NCBI RefSeq assembly: GCF_022479115.1
Contig: NZ_CP092497.1
Coordinates: 3,348,001-3,412,000 of the forward strand
Length of the DNA: 64,000 nt
Reading direction: 5' to 3'
Source: Amycolatopsis sp. EV170708-02-1
Lineage (GTDB): Bacteria > Actinomycetota > Actinomycetes > Mycobacteriales > Pseudonocardiaceae
The translations under genes and the position numbers were made by a program. The notes under the pieces are model-generated. The model was not told the DNA's origin and searched no databases. It was given only the letters and a program-made list of their open reading frames with translations. Below, one piece after another: positions 45,525 to 54,049 of this stretch; position 1 is the stretch's first letter; every line of letters starts with the position of its first letter.

Positions 45525-46090
45525 CCGGGGTACGGACGCTCCGCGGGTAGCAGCGCTTCGGCGTCTTCGATGCGGTTCGCCGCCACCAGTGCGCCGACCT
45601 CGCGCATGAGCGGGGTGACGTCGGTGACCGCCGTGATCCATTTGTCGACATAGCGATCGACGGCCTCGCCGCTCAGCCCCATCTGGAGCGAACGGTGCTT
45701 CAGGGGACCGAGCCGGATGCTGCGTTCCGGATCCCATTGGACGCGGACCGGGCTGGTCTTGACGGCGTTCTGCCACGTCTGCCGGTCGGGATGGACGTCG
45801 GGGTCGTAGTGGCTGAGCGCGGCGTGTTCGAGCGCCCAGGCGAAACCCTCGCGAGTGATGTCGAGGGCGAGTACGCGCTCTTGGCCGGGCTTCGCGGCCC
45901 AACCGCAGCGGTACGCCATCCAGAGGAAGGACGGCTTGATCCAGGTCATGCGTTCGCGTTTGAACGGCGGCACGAAGGTGCCCGCCTTCAGCGCGGCATC
46001 GGCGATGGCCGGGGCGTACGCCTGATAGACGCGGATCGTGGTTTCGGTGTACTGGGCGCGGATCTGCCGCGCCGGGATCTCTTCTTTCAT
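45521..46090 (-). CDS. DUF4291 domain-containing protein
   Basis: A 189-residue protein that covers the full DUF4291 family: IPARQIRAQYTETTIRVYQA at the N terminus, the Trp-rich block RMTWIKPSFLWMAYRCGWA, and VRVQWDPERSIRLGPLKHRS. The family has no assigned function. No signal or membrane segment. Confidence 0.9.
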   Translation of the reverse strand: MKEEIPARQIRAQYTETTIRVYQAYAPAIADAALKAGTFVPPFKRERMTWIKPSFLWMAYRCGWAAKPGQERVLALDITREGFAWALEHAALSHYDPDVHPDRQTWQNAVKTSPVRVQWDPERSIRLGPLKHRSLQMGLSGEAVDRYVDKWITAVTDVTPLMREVGALVAANRIEDAEALLPAERPYPG

Positions 46091-46164
46091 TTCCCGTTCA
46101 GCGTGACAGGTGCCGCGGGTATGCGCGACCGAAATTCCCTTGCCCGCCCGTTCATGCTGGCTTC

Positions 46165-46476
46165 ATGGCATTGCTGCGCAAGGGATCGCGACGGATCGTG
46201 GTCGACGACATCGCTTACCGGTGGCTCGTCCGGCGGAAGCCCACCTACGCACAGGACGGCGGGTATTTCCTTTCGTACGGGGTGGAATTGGAGGACGCGC
46301 GGGGTGCGGTGCTGGTGGTTCGGACGGATCACGCGCACCCGTTGAACTACATGGGGGTGCCGTCGAAGGCCGTGCTGCCTTCGGATGTCGAAAGCGCGAT
46401 CCGGCTGGCGCTGGCGCGTGGGTGGGAGCCGGAGGCTCCGGGGGCGCAGTTCCAGCTCGATCTCGTGGCCGGGTGA
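46165..46476 (+). CDS. Small hypothetical protein
   Basis: A 103-residue protein starting MALLRKGSRRIVVDDIAYRW. Codon usage is typical of real genes in this window. The sequence alternates beta-strand-like segments (YGVELEDARGAVLVVRT) with one amphipathic helix (DVESAIRLALARGW). I do not recognise a family. It sits between DUF4291 (divergent) and a 21-bp repeat array. Confidence 0.7.
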   Translation: MALLRKGSRRIVVDDIAYRWLVRRKPTYAQDGGYFLSYGVELEDARGAVLVVRTDHAHPLNYMGVPSKAVLPSDVESAIRLALARGWEPEAPGAQFQLDLVAG

Positions 46477-46506
46477 GGGTGGCCGCGGTGTCGTGAAGGG
46501 CGTTCT

Positions 46507-46590
46507 GACGTGCTTGGAGGCGCGACTCGCGTGATTGGGGGCGCGACTCGCGTGATTGAAGGCGTAACACGCGTGATTGGACGGACGACA
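46507..46590. repeat. Array of four 21-bp units, truncated element
   Basis: Four direct 21-bp units (CGCGTGATTG-type) run from 46507 to 46590, followed by a CGTGGCGGGACC sequence resembling the centre of the 150-bp elements. The inverted half is absent. Confidence 0.78.
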
Positions 46591-46625
46591 CGTGGCGGGA
46601 CCTGGCCGCGAGGGTGGCGGCATGG

Positions 46626-46671
46626 CTCGTGAGTGGCGAGGACGGTTCTAACCGTCCTCGCCACTCACGAG
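46626..46671. terminator. 22-bp perfect palindrome
   Basis: The arms 46626-46647 and 46650-46671 are perfectly complementary with a 2-base centre. It ends 7 bases from the stop of the ABC exporter gene and lies between convergent genes. Confidence 0.75.
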
Positions 46672-46678
46672 GCGCTGG

Positions 46679-49600
46679 TCAGCCCAGGGACCAAAGGCGG
46701 GCGTAGTGGCCGCCTGCGGCGACGAGTTCCGCGTGGGTGCCCTGTTCGATGATCCGGCCGTGGTCCAGCACCACGATCCGGTCCGCCTTGGCGGCGGTGG
46801 CGAGACGGTGCGCGACCACGAACGTCGTGCGGCGGCGCGCGAGCTGTTCGGTCGCGCGCAGGACGGCGGCTTCGGTGGACGGGTCGAGCGCCGCGGTCGC
46901 CTCGTCGAGCAGGAGGACGTCCGGGTCCACGAGTTCGGCGCGGGCGAGGGCGACGAGTTGCCGTTGCCCGGCCGAAAGGGACCGTCCGCGTTCACCGACG
47001 GGCTGGTGGAAACCGGCCGGGAGCGCGGCGACACCGTCGAGCGCGCCGACGGACCGGACCGCCTGTTCGACCTCAGCGTCCGTCGCGGAAGGCCTGCCGT
47101 AGCGCACATTGTCCGCGACGGTTCCCGAGAACAGATGCGCTTCCTGTGGTACCACACCCATCCGCGTGCGGAGGGCGGCGAGGTCGTACTCGCGGATGTC
47201 GGTGCCGTCGATCCGGACCACGCCGCCTGTCGCGTCGTAGAAGCGCGCGACGAGCTTCACCGCCGTCGACTTCCCGGCTCCCGTCGCGCCGACCAGTGCG
47301 ACCGTCTCGCCGGGCGCGACTTCCAGTGAGAGCTGCGAAAGGGCGGGTTCGTCCGTTGCGGTGTAAGCGAAATCGACGTCCTTGAAGGAGACCTCGCCGC
47401 GCAGCCGGTCCGGCATGGCGACCGGGTTTTCCGCCTGCGGAACGGAAGTCGGCGTGCGCAGGAGATCACCGATCCGCGTCAGGCCGACCCGCGCCTGCTG
47501 GTAGCCGTCGAACACCGAGGACAGTTGCTGGATCGGCGAGAAGAACTGGCCCAGGTACAACAGGAACGCCACCAGCACACCGGCCGACAACGTGCCCGCC
47601 GCGACCCGGTTCGCGCCGACGATCAGCACGACGACCTCGGCCAATCCGGAAAGCATTGCCGCGAAAGGGAAGTACGTCGCGACAAGACGCTGGGCGCGAA
47701 GCCGCGAACGCCGGTATTCGTCGCTTCGGGACGCGAACTTCTCGGCAGTGCGCTCCTCGCGCGTGTACGCCTGCGCGACCCGCAACCCGTTCACGTTCTC
47801 CTGCATGTCCGCGTTGACGACACTGACCCGTTCCCGGGCTTCGGTGTACGCCTTGGACGACGCGCGGCGGAAGATCACCGTCGCCACGACGAGGATCGGC
47901 AGCACCGCGAGCGCGTACGCCGCCAAACCGATGTCGGTGATCATCAACGCCGCCGCGATCCCGACCAGCGTCAGCGCGCTCACCACCGCCTGCGCGACGC
48001 CGGTCTGCAGGAACGTCGAGAGCGCGTCGACGTCGGTGGTCATCCGGGTCATGATCTTCCCGGACAGTTCGCGTTCGTAGAAGTCGAGCCCGAGCCGTTG
48101 CAGATGGGCGTAACTGCGCACGCGCAGCGAGTACAGCACCGTCTCACCGACCCGCGCCGTCATCCTCGTCTGGAGGTACACCACCAGCCAGTCGGTGAGG
48201 ATCACCAGCGCGCCGATCCCGGCGGCCAGCCAGATCACCGCCTCCGCGCCGGCGCGCACGCCGTTGTCGATGCCGTGCTGATACAGCGCGGGCATCGCGA
48301 TGGTGGCCAGCGCGTCCGCCGCGACCAGTCCGATCACCACGGCGAGCGGGCCGCGCACGGGCTTCAGCAGGCGGCCGAGGCGGAACTTCGGTTCGGGCGC
48401 GGTGACATCGGTGCCCGGCAGTCGCGGGACATCCGTGGCGGGCGGCAGCTTCCGCACGCCTTCGATGAGTTCCCGGCTCGGCGGCAGGTCGACGTCCCAT
48501 TCGCCGCCCGAGCCCTTCCGCTCGCTCGCCAGCTCGTCGGCCTTGTCCTGCTCCGGCCACAGCGCGGGGGTGATCCCGGCGGGGCCGCAGTCGAGACCCT
48601 CGCAGCGATGCGGCTCCTCGACGTCGTCACCCGGGCCGGCGACGAGCTCGCGGAACAGCGGGCAGCGCGCGAGCAGCTCCTCCTCGGTGCCGACGTCGAC
48701 GACGCGGCCCTTGTCGAGCACGGCGATCCGGTCGGCGAGGGCGAGGGTGGAGCGGCGGTGCGCGATCAGCAGGGTCGTCCGGCTCGCGGTGACCGAGCGC
48801 AGCGTGTCGTGGATCGCCGCCTCGGTGACCGTGTCGATGGCGGAGGTCGCGTCGTCGAGGACCAGCACGCGCGGATCGGTCATCAGCGCCCTGGCGAGGC
48901 CGAGCCGCTGCCGCTGACCGCCCGACAACGTGAGCCCGCGCTCGCCGACGAGCGTGTCGTAGCCGTCGGGGAGGCGCTGGATGAACTCGTCCGCCTCCGC
49001 CGCCCGCGCGGCCGCTCGGATCTCTTCGTCGCTCGCGTCCGGCCTGCCGTAGGCGATGTTGTCGCGGACCGACGAGGAGAAGAGGAACGCCTCTTCGAAG
49101 ACGACGCCGATCGCGCTGCGCAGATCGTGCTGCCGGACGTCGCGGACGTCGAGGTCGCCGACCTGGACCGAACCGCTGTGCACGTCGTAGAACCTGGGCA
49201 GCAGCAAGGAGATCGTCGATTTACCCGAACCGGCCGTGCCGACCAGCGCGAGTGTTTCGCCCGGCCGCGCCTCCAGGGTGAGCCCGTCGAGCACGGGATC
49301 CGACCGCGTGTAGCCGAAGGAGACGTCTTCCAGCCGGACACCGAGCGGGCCGTCGGGCAGGGGGCGCGCGTCCGGGCTGTCGACGACGTCGGGCTGCGCG
49401 TCGATGAGTTCGTTGACGCGTTCCGCGCCCGCCCTGGTCAGCTGCGCCTGGACGACGAGGCTCGAGATCATCCGCGCCGGGCCGATCAGGATGGACAGAT
49501 AGGTCGCGAAGGCCAGGAAGGTGCCGAGGCTGACCTCGCCCTTCAACGCCAGGATGCCGCCGACCGCCAGCACCGCGACCTGACCCGCCGCGGGGAGGGC

Positions 49601-50401
49601 CGCCGTCGTGGCCGTCGGCAAGGACGAGAGCCGCGCCGCGCGCATGCGTTCGGCGAAGAGCTTCCTCGCCGTCTTCTCCAGCTTCGCGACTTCGCGCGCT
49701 TCCTGGCCGAAGCCCTTCACGACACGTACGCCGGTGACGGTCTCCTCGACCTGTTGCGCGACGTCGGCCGCGCGCTGCTGGGCCGCCCACGTCGCCGGGA
49801 AGAGCCGCTTCCGGCTCACCGCCATGATGATCGCGATCGCCGGGGCGACCACCATCGCGATCAACGTCAGCGTCGGCGACATCCACAGCATCGCGCCGAG
49901 CGACAGCAGCGCGAAGATCACCGAACCCGCCGAGAGCGGCACCTGCATCAGGACCGAGGTGACCAGCTGCAGATCCGAGATCGCGCGCGAGGCGACCTGG
50001 CCGGTGCGCAACGCGTCCTGCTTGCCGCCGTCGAGCCGCGAGACCGCGCCGAACACCTGGCGGCGCAGGTCGTGCTGGACGTCGAGGGCCAGCCGCCCGC
50101 CGACGTACCGGCGGGCGAAGGCGTTGCCGAACGTCAGCACCTGCAGCAGCGCCATGACGGCGGCGAGCAGGCCGAGCCGGGAGGTGTCTCCCGCGACGGC
50201 GTCGTCCAGCGCCTCGCGGATCAGCAGCGGGCCGGCGGCCTGGAGCCCGACGCCGATGATCGCCGCGCCCAGCGAGAGCACGACGAGCCAAGGATGTTTC
50301 CAGCACGAAGCGGCCAGGCGGCGGATCCAGCCTCCGGTGGGCACCGGGGCCGTCTCACGTGCCGGACTGGCTTGACGGGGACGAGGTGGAGCAGTGGTCA
50401 C
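46679..50401 (-). CDS. Fused ABC exporter, two TMD-NBD halves in one chain
   Basis: A 1240-residue tandem type IV ABC exporter. Half 1: membrane domain (about 35-320), Walker A VGTAGSGKST (about 392), signature LSGGQRQRLGLARAL, Walker B VLVLDDATSAID. Half 2: membrane domain (about 690-970), Walker A VGATGAGKST (about 1039), signature LSAGQRQLVALARAE, Walker B LLLDEATAALD. The first Walker B has Asp instead of the catalytic Glu and the second signature is LSAGQ, so one of the two composite ATP sites is degenerate, as in heterodimeric exporters. Substrate unknown (lipid or drug). The GTG start at 50401 is tentative. Confidence 0.93.
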   Translation of the reverse strand: MTTAPPRPRQASPARETAPVPTGGWIRRLAASCWKHPWLVVLSLGAAIIGVGLQAAGPLLIREALDDAVAGDTSRLGLLAAVMALLQVLTFGNAFARRYVGGRLALDVQHDLRRQVFGAVSRLDGGKQDALRTGQVASRAISDLQLVTSVLMQVPLSAGSVIFALLSLGAMLWMSPTLTLIAMVVAPAIAIIMAVSRKRLFPATWAAQQRAADVAQQVEETVTGVRVVKGFGQEAREVAKLEKTARKLFAERMRAARLSSLPTATTAALPAAGQVAVLAVGGILALKGEVSLGTFLAFATYLSILIGPARMISSLVVQAQLTRAGAERVNELIDAQPDVVDSPDARPLPDGPLGVRLEDVSFGYTRSDPVLDGLTLEARPGETLALVGTAGSGKSTISLLLPRFYDVHSGSVQVGDLDVRDVRQHDLRSAIGVVFEEAFLFSSSVRDNIAYGRPDASDEEIRAAARAAEADEFIQRLPDGYDTLVGERGLTLSGGQRQRLGLARALMTDPRVLVLDDATSAIDTVTEAAIHDTLRSVTASRTTLLIAHRRSTLALADRIAVLDKGRVVDVGTEEELLARCPLFRELVAGPGDDVEEPHRCEGLDCGPAGITPALWPEQDKADELASERKGSGGEWDVDLPPSRELIEGVRKLPPATDVPRLPGTDVTAPEPKFRLGRLLKPVRGPLAVVIGLVAADALATIAMPALYQHGIDNGVRAGAEAVIWLAAGIGALVILTDWLVVYLQTRMTARVGETVLYSLRVRSYAHLQRLGLDFYERELSGKIMTRMTTDVDALSTFLQTGVAQAVVSALTLVGIAAALMITDIGLAAYALAVLPILVVATVIFRRASSKAYTEARERVSVVNADMQENVNGLRVAQAYTREERTAEKFASRSDEYRRSRLRAQRLVATYFPFAAMLSGLAEVVVLIVGANRVAAGTLSAGVLVAFLLYLGQFFSPIQQLSSVFDGYQQARVGLTRIGDLLRTPTSVPQAENPVAMPDRLRGEVSFKDVDFAYTATDEPALSQLSLEVAPGETVALVGATGAGKSTAVKLVARFYDATGGVVRIDGTDIREYDLAALRTRMGVVPQEAHLFSGTVADNVRYGRPSATDAEVEQAVRSVGALDGVAALPAGFHQPVGERGRSLSAGQRQLVALARAELVDPDVLLLDEATAALDPSTEAAVLRATEQLARRRTTFVVAHRLATAAKADRIVVLDHGRIIEQGTHAELVAAGGHYARLWSLG

Positions 50402-50461
50402 CCCGCAAGCCTATGCGTCCGCACCGACAGGACCGGGCGGTTCGCGCAGGGCCGAACGCGA

Positions 50462-50506
50462 TGAAAGGCCCCTTCATCGCGGATTTCGCGATGAAGGGGC
50501 CTTTCA
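50462..50506. terminator. 20-bp perfect hairpin, TGAAAGGCCCCTTCA family
   Basis: The arms 50462-50481 and 50487-50506 are perfectly complementary. It ends the ABC-2 operon and precedes the fused exporter gene, both on the minus strand. Confidence 0.78.
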
Positions 50507-50525
50507 GGTCACGTGTGGGTGTGAC

Positions 50526-51410
50526 TCAGGTGATGTCCTTCTTCTGGTTCACGGCCCATCCGGCGAGGAAGAAGATCATCGTCCAGCCGAAGAAGATGAG
50601 CGCCGAGGCCCACCACGAGAACGCGCCCGGAGCACCGGCCGCGTACTGCAGCGCCCACGCCGTCTCGTCCTGCAGGCCGGGCACCTTCACGCCGGCGGCG
50701 CCGAACGCCTCCGCGCCGATGGCGCCCACGATGCCGTTGACCGTGCCGTTCGGCAGGACACCGCCCAGCCAGGTGATGTCCGCGGCGCCGAACATGACGA
50801 ACACCAGCACGTTCTCGACCACCAGCATCCAGATGGTCAGCGTGATGATGCTGCCGACCACGCTGCGCCAGACCGCGCCGACCCCGATACCGAACAGGGT
50901 CGCCAGGATCGTCGCGAGGACACCCGCGCCGAGTACGCCGAGCCACTGGCCCGCGGTCGGAAGGCGCTGGCTGTCGACCGTGATCACGGTGCCGAGGCTC
51001 GCCGCGGCCACGATGATCACGCCGTAGATCGCGCCCCAGGCGATGTAGGTGATCATCTTCGCGCTCAACGCCGAAACCCGGTTCGGGGCGGTGAGGAACG
51101 TTGTCGTGATCGTCTTCTTCGTGTACTCGCCGGCGAGGGCGAAGACGCCGAAGATGATCGGGATCATCGTGCCGATGTTGATGCCGTGCCCGAGGGCGAG
51201 CAGGCCGACGGGCAGCTCACCGGTCGAGATGCCGAGCGCCTCGGTCAGCTCGCGGGTGTCCGAGCGGCCGAGGAAATCGCTGAAGTCGTTGGTGACCATG
51301 CCCCAGAACAGGGCGAACGCGAAAGCGAAGACCACCGCGGGGATCATCAGCGCCCACCACGCCTTGAGCGTGAGCGTCTTGCGGAACTCCGCCTTGATCA
51401 GGTTGCCCAT
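50526..51410 (-). CDS. ABC-2 type transporter permease
   Basis: A 294-residue membrane protein with six predicted segments, beginning MGNLIKAEFRKTLTLKAWWA as ABC-2 permeases of this type do. It partners the ATPase encoded just upstream (TGATG overlap). The extracellular loop between segments 1 and 2 is acidic. Substrate unknown. Confidence 0.9.
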   Translation of the reverse strand: MGNLIKAEFRKTLTLKAWWALMIPAVVFAFAFALFWGMVTNDFSDFLGRSDTRELTEALGISTGELPVGLLALGHGINIGTMIPIIFGVFALAGEYTKKTITTTFLTAPNRVSALSAKMITYIAWGAIYGVIIVAAASLGTVITVDSQRLPTAGQWLGVLGAGVLATILATLFGIGVGAVWRSVVGSIITLTIWMLVVENVLVFVMFGAADITWLGGVLPNGTVNGIVGAIGAEAFGAAGVKVPGLQDETAWALQYAAGAPGAFSWWASALIFFGWTMIFFLAGWAVNQKKDIT

Positions 51411-52573
51411 CAGCCCTGGCCTCCCCAGCCCTCGTTCTGGCCCTGCTGCTGCGCCTGCTGCTGAGGCGGCGCCTGCTGGTACTGCGGTTGCTGCGGCGGC
51501 TGGCCCTGCTGCTGGAACTGCTGCGGCGGCGCGAAACCGGGCGGCGGCGTGTTCTGCGGCGCGTAGCCGGGAGGCGGCCCCTGATACCCGGGCGGCGGGC
51601 CCTGATAACCCGGAGGCGGACCCTGGTAGCCCGGCGGCGGGCCCTGCTGGAACCCGGGCGGCGGCGCGGCGTACTGGCCCTGCGTCAGCTGGAAGAACAT
51701 GCGCTCCAGATCCGCCGTCTCCTCCTGCATGCCGTAGACCGCGATGCTCGCCTTCGCGGAGACGTCACCGATCTGCTGCACCGTCGCGCCGGAGACCGCG
51801 ACCCGGCCGTCCGGCATCGGCGCGACCTGCGTGATCCCCGCCTCCTGCAACGCGGAGACGAGGCCGCTCGCGTCGGCCGACTGCACCAGCACCCGGGACT
51901 GGTTGCTCTTGCGCAACTGGTCCAGCGAGCCGTTGTAGCGCGTCATGCCCTGGCTGATGATCACGACCTGGTCGATCGTCTGCTCCACCTCGTTCAGGAG
52001 GTGACTCGAGACCAGCACCGTGCGCCCCTCACGCGCGTACGCGCGCAGGAAGTTCCGAAGCCACAGGATGCCTTCGGGGTCGAGCCCGTTCGTCGGCTCG
52101 TCCAGCACCAGCACCTGCGGATTCCCCAGCAACGCCGTCGCCAGCGCCAGCCGCTGCCGCATACCGAGCGAGAACCCGCCCGCCTTGCGGTCCGCCGCCG
52201 ACGAAAGACCCACCAGCCCCAGGACCTCGTCCACCCGCTGATCCGGCATCCCGATCGCCGCCGAGTACACGCGCAGGTGATTCCGCGCCGTGCGTCCCGG
52301 GTGGAAACCCTCGTTCTCCAGCACCGAACCGACGACCCGCGCCGGATTCCCCAGCTGGTCGTGCGGGCGCCCGTTGATGGTCGCCGTGCCGTTCGTGGGC
52401 GTCACCAGCCCGAGCAGCATCCTCAGCGTCGTGGTCTTCCCGGCCCCGTTGGGCCCCAGGAAGCCGGTCACCGAACCGGGCTCCACCGTGAAGCTCAGAT
52501 TCTGGACCGCGTTGACCGCACCGAACTGCTTGCTCAGGTTCTGCACCGCGATGCGGCCACTGCCGTCGTGCAT
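51410..52573 (-). CDS. ABC transporter ATPase with Pro/Gln-rich C-terminal tail
   Basis: A 387-residue ATPase of the ABC-2 class: Walker A GPNGAGKTT (about residue 43), signature LGMRQRLALATALL and Walker B VLVLDEPTNGLDPEG. After residue 300 comes an unusual 85-residue low-complexity tail with four GPPPGYQ heptads and then Gln/Pro-rich sequence. The tail is cytosolic and may mediate multivalent contacts or be a disordered extension. It is coupled to the permease gene downstream. GGGACGG lies before the ATG. Confidence 0.9.
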   Translation of the reverse strand: MHDGSGRIAVQNLSKQFGAVNAVQNLSFTVEPGSVTGFLGPNGAGKTTTLRMLLGLVTPTNGTATINGRPHDQLGNPARVVGSVLENEGFHPGRTARNHLRVYSAAIGMPDQRVDEVLGLVGLSSAADRKAGGFSLGMRQRLALATALLGNPQVLVLDEPTNGLDPEGILWLRNFLRAYAREGRTVLVSSHLLNEVEQTIDQVVIISQGMTRYNGSLDQLRKSNQSRVLVQSADASGLVSALQEAGITQVAPMPDGRVAVSGATVQQIGDVSAKASIAVYGMQEETADLERMFFQLTQGQYAAPPPGFQQGPPPGYQGPPPGYQGPPPGYQGPPPGYAPQNTPPPGFAPPQQFQQQGQPPQQPQYQQAPPQQQAQQQGQNEGWGGQG

Positions 52574-52668
52574 ACCGTCCCTTTTGTTGACGAAGGCCGA
52601 TCACGCGACATCCTGCCTCACGGGGTGAGCCCGCACCCGAGGAAGGGGCCAATCCGCCGAAAGCGACC

Positions 52669-52694
52669 TTCGTCACGTTCCCTCGAGTGACGAA
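52669..52694. promoter_or_regulatory. Operator-like inverted repeat upstream of ABC-2 operon
   Basis: The 8-base arms TTCGTCAC / GTGACGAA are perfect, with 10 bases between. The site lies about 96 bases before the ATPase start. Confidence 0.35.
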
Positions 52695-52860
52695 TCCGCC
52701 CTCCAGTGCACCCGCCGCTGCGCCGAACGGCCGCTGACTACCGGATATACGACGCAAAGCGTGGAAAATCACCGACCGCACCAGGGGTCTGTGAAGAAAT
52801 AATTCGGAAGACATGGCAACCCCATGCAGCGCGACGGCGACTTATTACCTACGATGTAGG

Positions 52861-52905
52861 AGGCGGCCCGCTCCCAGTGACCCCCAGGCTGGTCGAGCGG
52901 GCCGC
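52861..52905 (+). terminator. Terminator-like hairpin in a divergent region
   Basis: The arms GGCGGCCCGCTC (52861-52872) and GAGCGGGCCGCC (52894-52905) are perfect with a 21-base loop. No coding gene ends nearby, which raises the possibility of a small RNA upstream. Confidence 0.45.
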
Positions 52906-53148
52906 CCTCAGCCCCTTTGCCCTGCCCCGGTCGACGCTGGCGCGTCTTCCCGGAGGTGGGGCTTCGTCGTATCACCCGGGGGGCCGAGCCCCCCGGACCC
53001 CCGCGGCGCGGTCGGCGCCGGTTCGCGAGGGGGTGGCCTAGGGCGCGGGGCGCCCTGGCCTGGCCCTGATCGCGAAAGTTGGGGAAAGGTGCAGGAAAGG
53101 TGTGGGAGTGATCCTGTCGTCGTTCAGGTGACGAGGGGAGAGCGACCG

Positions 53149-53451
53149 GTGGACACCGATCCGGTACGGAAGATCAGAGAGTTCGGGGAGTTCCTCGCCA
53201 GGAGCAAGGCCGCGTTGGGGCGGGCCGAGGGGGAACTGGCGGGGCGGCACTACACGGCTTCGGCGCGTGGGGGACTCGTGCGTGCGGAGGTGGATCATCG
53301 GGCTCGGCTCGTCGGGATCCACATCGACCGGGCCGCCGTGGCCCGCAGCCGCGGCGGCGAACTCGGCGCGTACATCGTCGAGGCGGTCGGCCAGGCGCGT
53401 GACGAGGCCCGCGCCGAATACCGGCGGCAGTTCCAGGCGAGCGTCCGATGA
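53149..53451 (+). CDS. YbaB/EbfC-family protein of a type VII substrate operon
   Basis: A 100-residue protein with a YbaB/EbfC-like core: two N-terminal helices, the strand pair GLVRAEVDHRARLVGIHIDR, then a long helix (YIVEAVGQARDEARAEYRRQ). YbaB proteins bind DNA as dimers, but members placed in front of WXG100/EspC genes in actinobacteria are thought to be linked to type VII secretion instead. The GTG at 53149 has GGGGAG 8 bases upstream. It heads a tightly overlapping four-gene operon. Confidence 0.83.
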   Translation: MDTDPVRKIREFGEFLARSKAALGRAEGELAGRHYTASARGGLVRAEVDHRARLVGIHIDRAAVARSRGGELGAYIVEAVGQARDEARAEYRRQFQASVR

Positions 53452-53720
53452 ACGGCCTGCTGCGGCTTCACGACCTCGATGACGAGGAAGACGACAGGCG
53501 GCCCGCTTCCCGGGGCGAAGAACACTTCGCCGGCGCGGACATCGACGCCGGCCTCGGCAGGGTCCACGTCGACGAGGCCGGTGACCTGGTCGCCGTCGAC
53601 CTCGACGAGCGGGCACTGCGCGCGATGAACCCGGCCGCCCTCGGCGGCCACCTCCTCGCGGCGATCGAGCGGGCCGAACAGGCCGCCAGGACCGAGCGAG
53701 TCGAACGGAGGAAGCGCTGA
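53448..53720 (+). CDS. Small acidic protein, possible second YbaB-like domain
   Basis: A 90-residue protein that overlaps the previous gene (ATGA). The segment GRVHVDEAGDLVAVDLDERAL and the following helix (GGHLLAAIERAEQAARTER) echo the strand-strand-helix pattern of its neighbour, so it may be a diverged paralogue. Nothing more specific is recognised. Confidence 0.75.
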   Translation: MNGLLRLHDLDDEEDDRRPASRGEEHFAGADIDAGLGRVHVDEAGDLVAVDLDERALRAMNPAALGGHLLAAIERAEQAARTERVERRKR

Positions 53721-54049
53721 TGGCGGAGGGAACCGGCTACGAGGTCGTCCCGGAATCGCTCGCGAACATGGCGACGGAGTTCCAGGCCGCGGCCGACTCG
53801 TGGACCACGCTCAAGGACACGGTCGGCGGGTTGACGATGCAACCGGGCGACCTCGGCCTGCTAGCCACCGGCGCGGGATACATCGAGGCGTACAACGCGG
53901 CGTGCACGCTCGTCGTCGAGAAACTCGGCGAGGCGATCAAGAGCTTCGAGGACACCGAGTCCGCGCTCGTCACCGTCGCCAACACGTACGCCGCGCAAGA
54001 CGCCGAGTACTACGAGCAGTTCGGCTATCTGGGGAGCGACGATGACTGA
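53720..54049 (+). CDS. EspC-like type VII secretion target
   Basis: A 109-residue helical-hairpin protein of the ESX-1 secretion-associated EspC type: two long helices (ESLANMATEFQAAADSWTTL and AYNAACTLVVEKLGEAIKSF) and a C-terminal YxxxD/E-like end (AAQDAEYYEQFGYLGSDDD), the usual export signal region. The start shares a base with the upstream stop (TGATG) and the end overlaps the next gene by 8 bases. It probably heterodimerises with the following product. Confidence 0.83.
   Translation: MAEGTGYEVVPESLANMATEFQAAADSWTTLKDTVGGLTMQPGDLGLLATGAGYIEAYNAACTLVVEKLGEAIKSFEDTESALVTVANTYAAQDAEYYEQFGYLGSDDD

Larger units (their letters stand above)
52574..53148. other. Structured divergent intergenic region
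   Basis: 575 bases without a supported gene. Dyads seen: TTCGTCAC-N10-GTGACGAA (52669-52694), CCTACGATGTAGG (52848-52860), a 12-bp terminator-like stem (52861-52905) and CCGGGGGGC-CGA-GCCCCCCGG (52976-52996). A 111-codon frame across it lacks normal codon bias. Confidence 0.6.

Noticed and set aside
52706..53041. 111-codon open frame between the ABC operon and the YbaB-like gene
   Set aside because: No ribosome binding site, atypical codon third-position GC, crosses several hairpins and shows no family resemblance.
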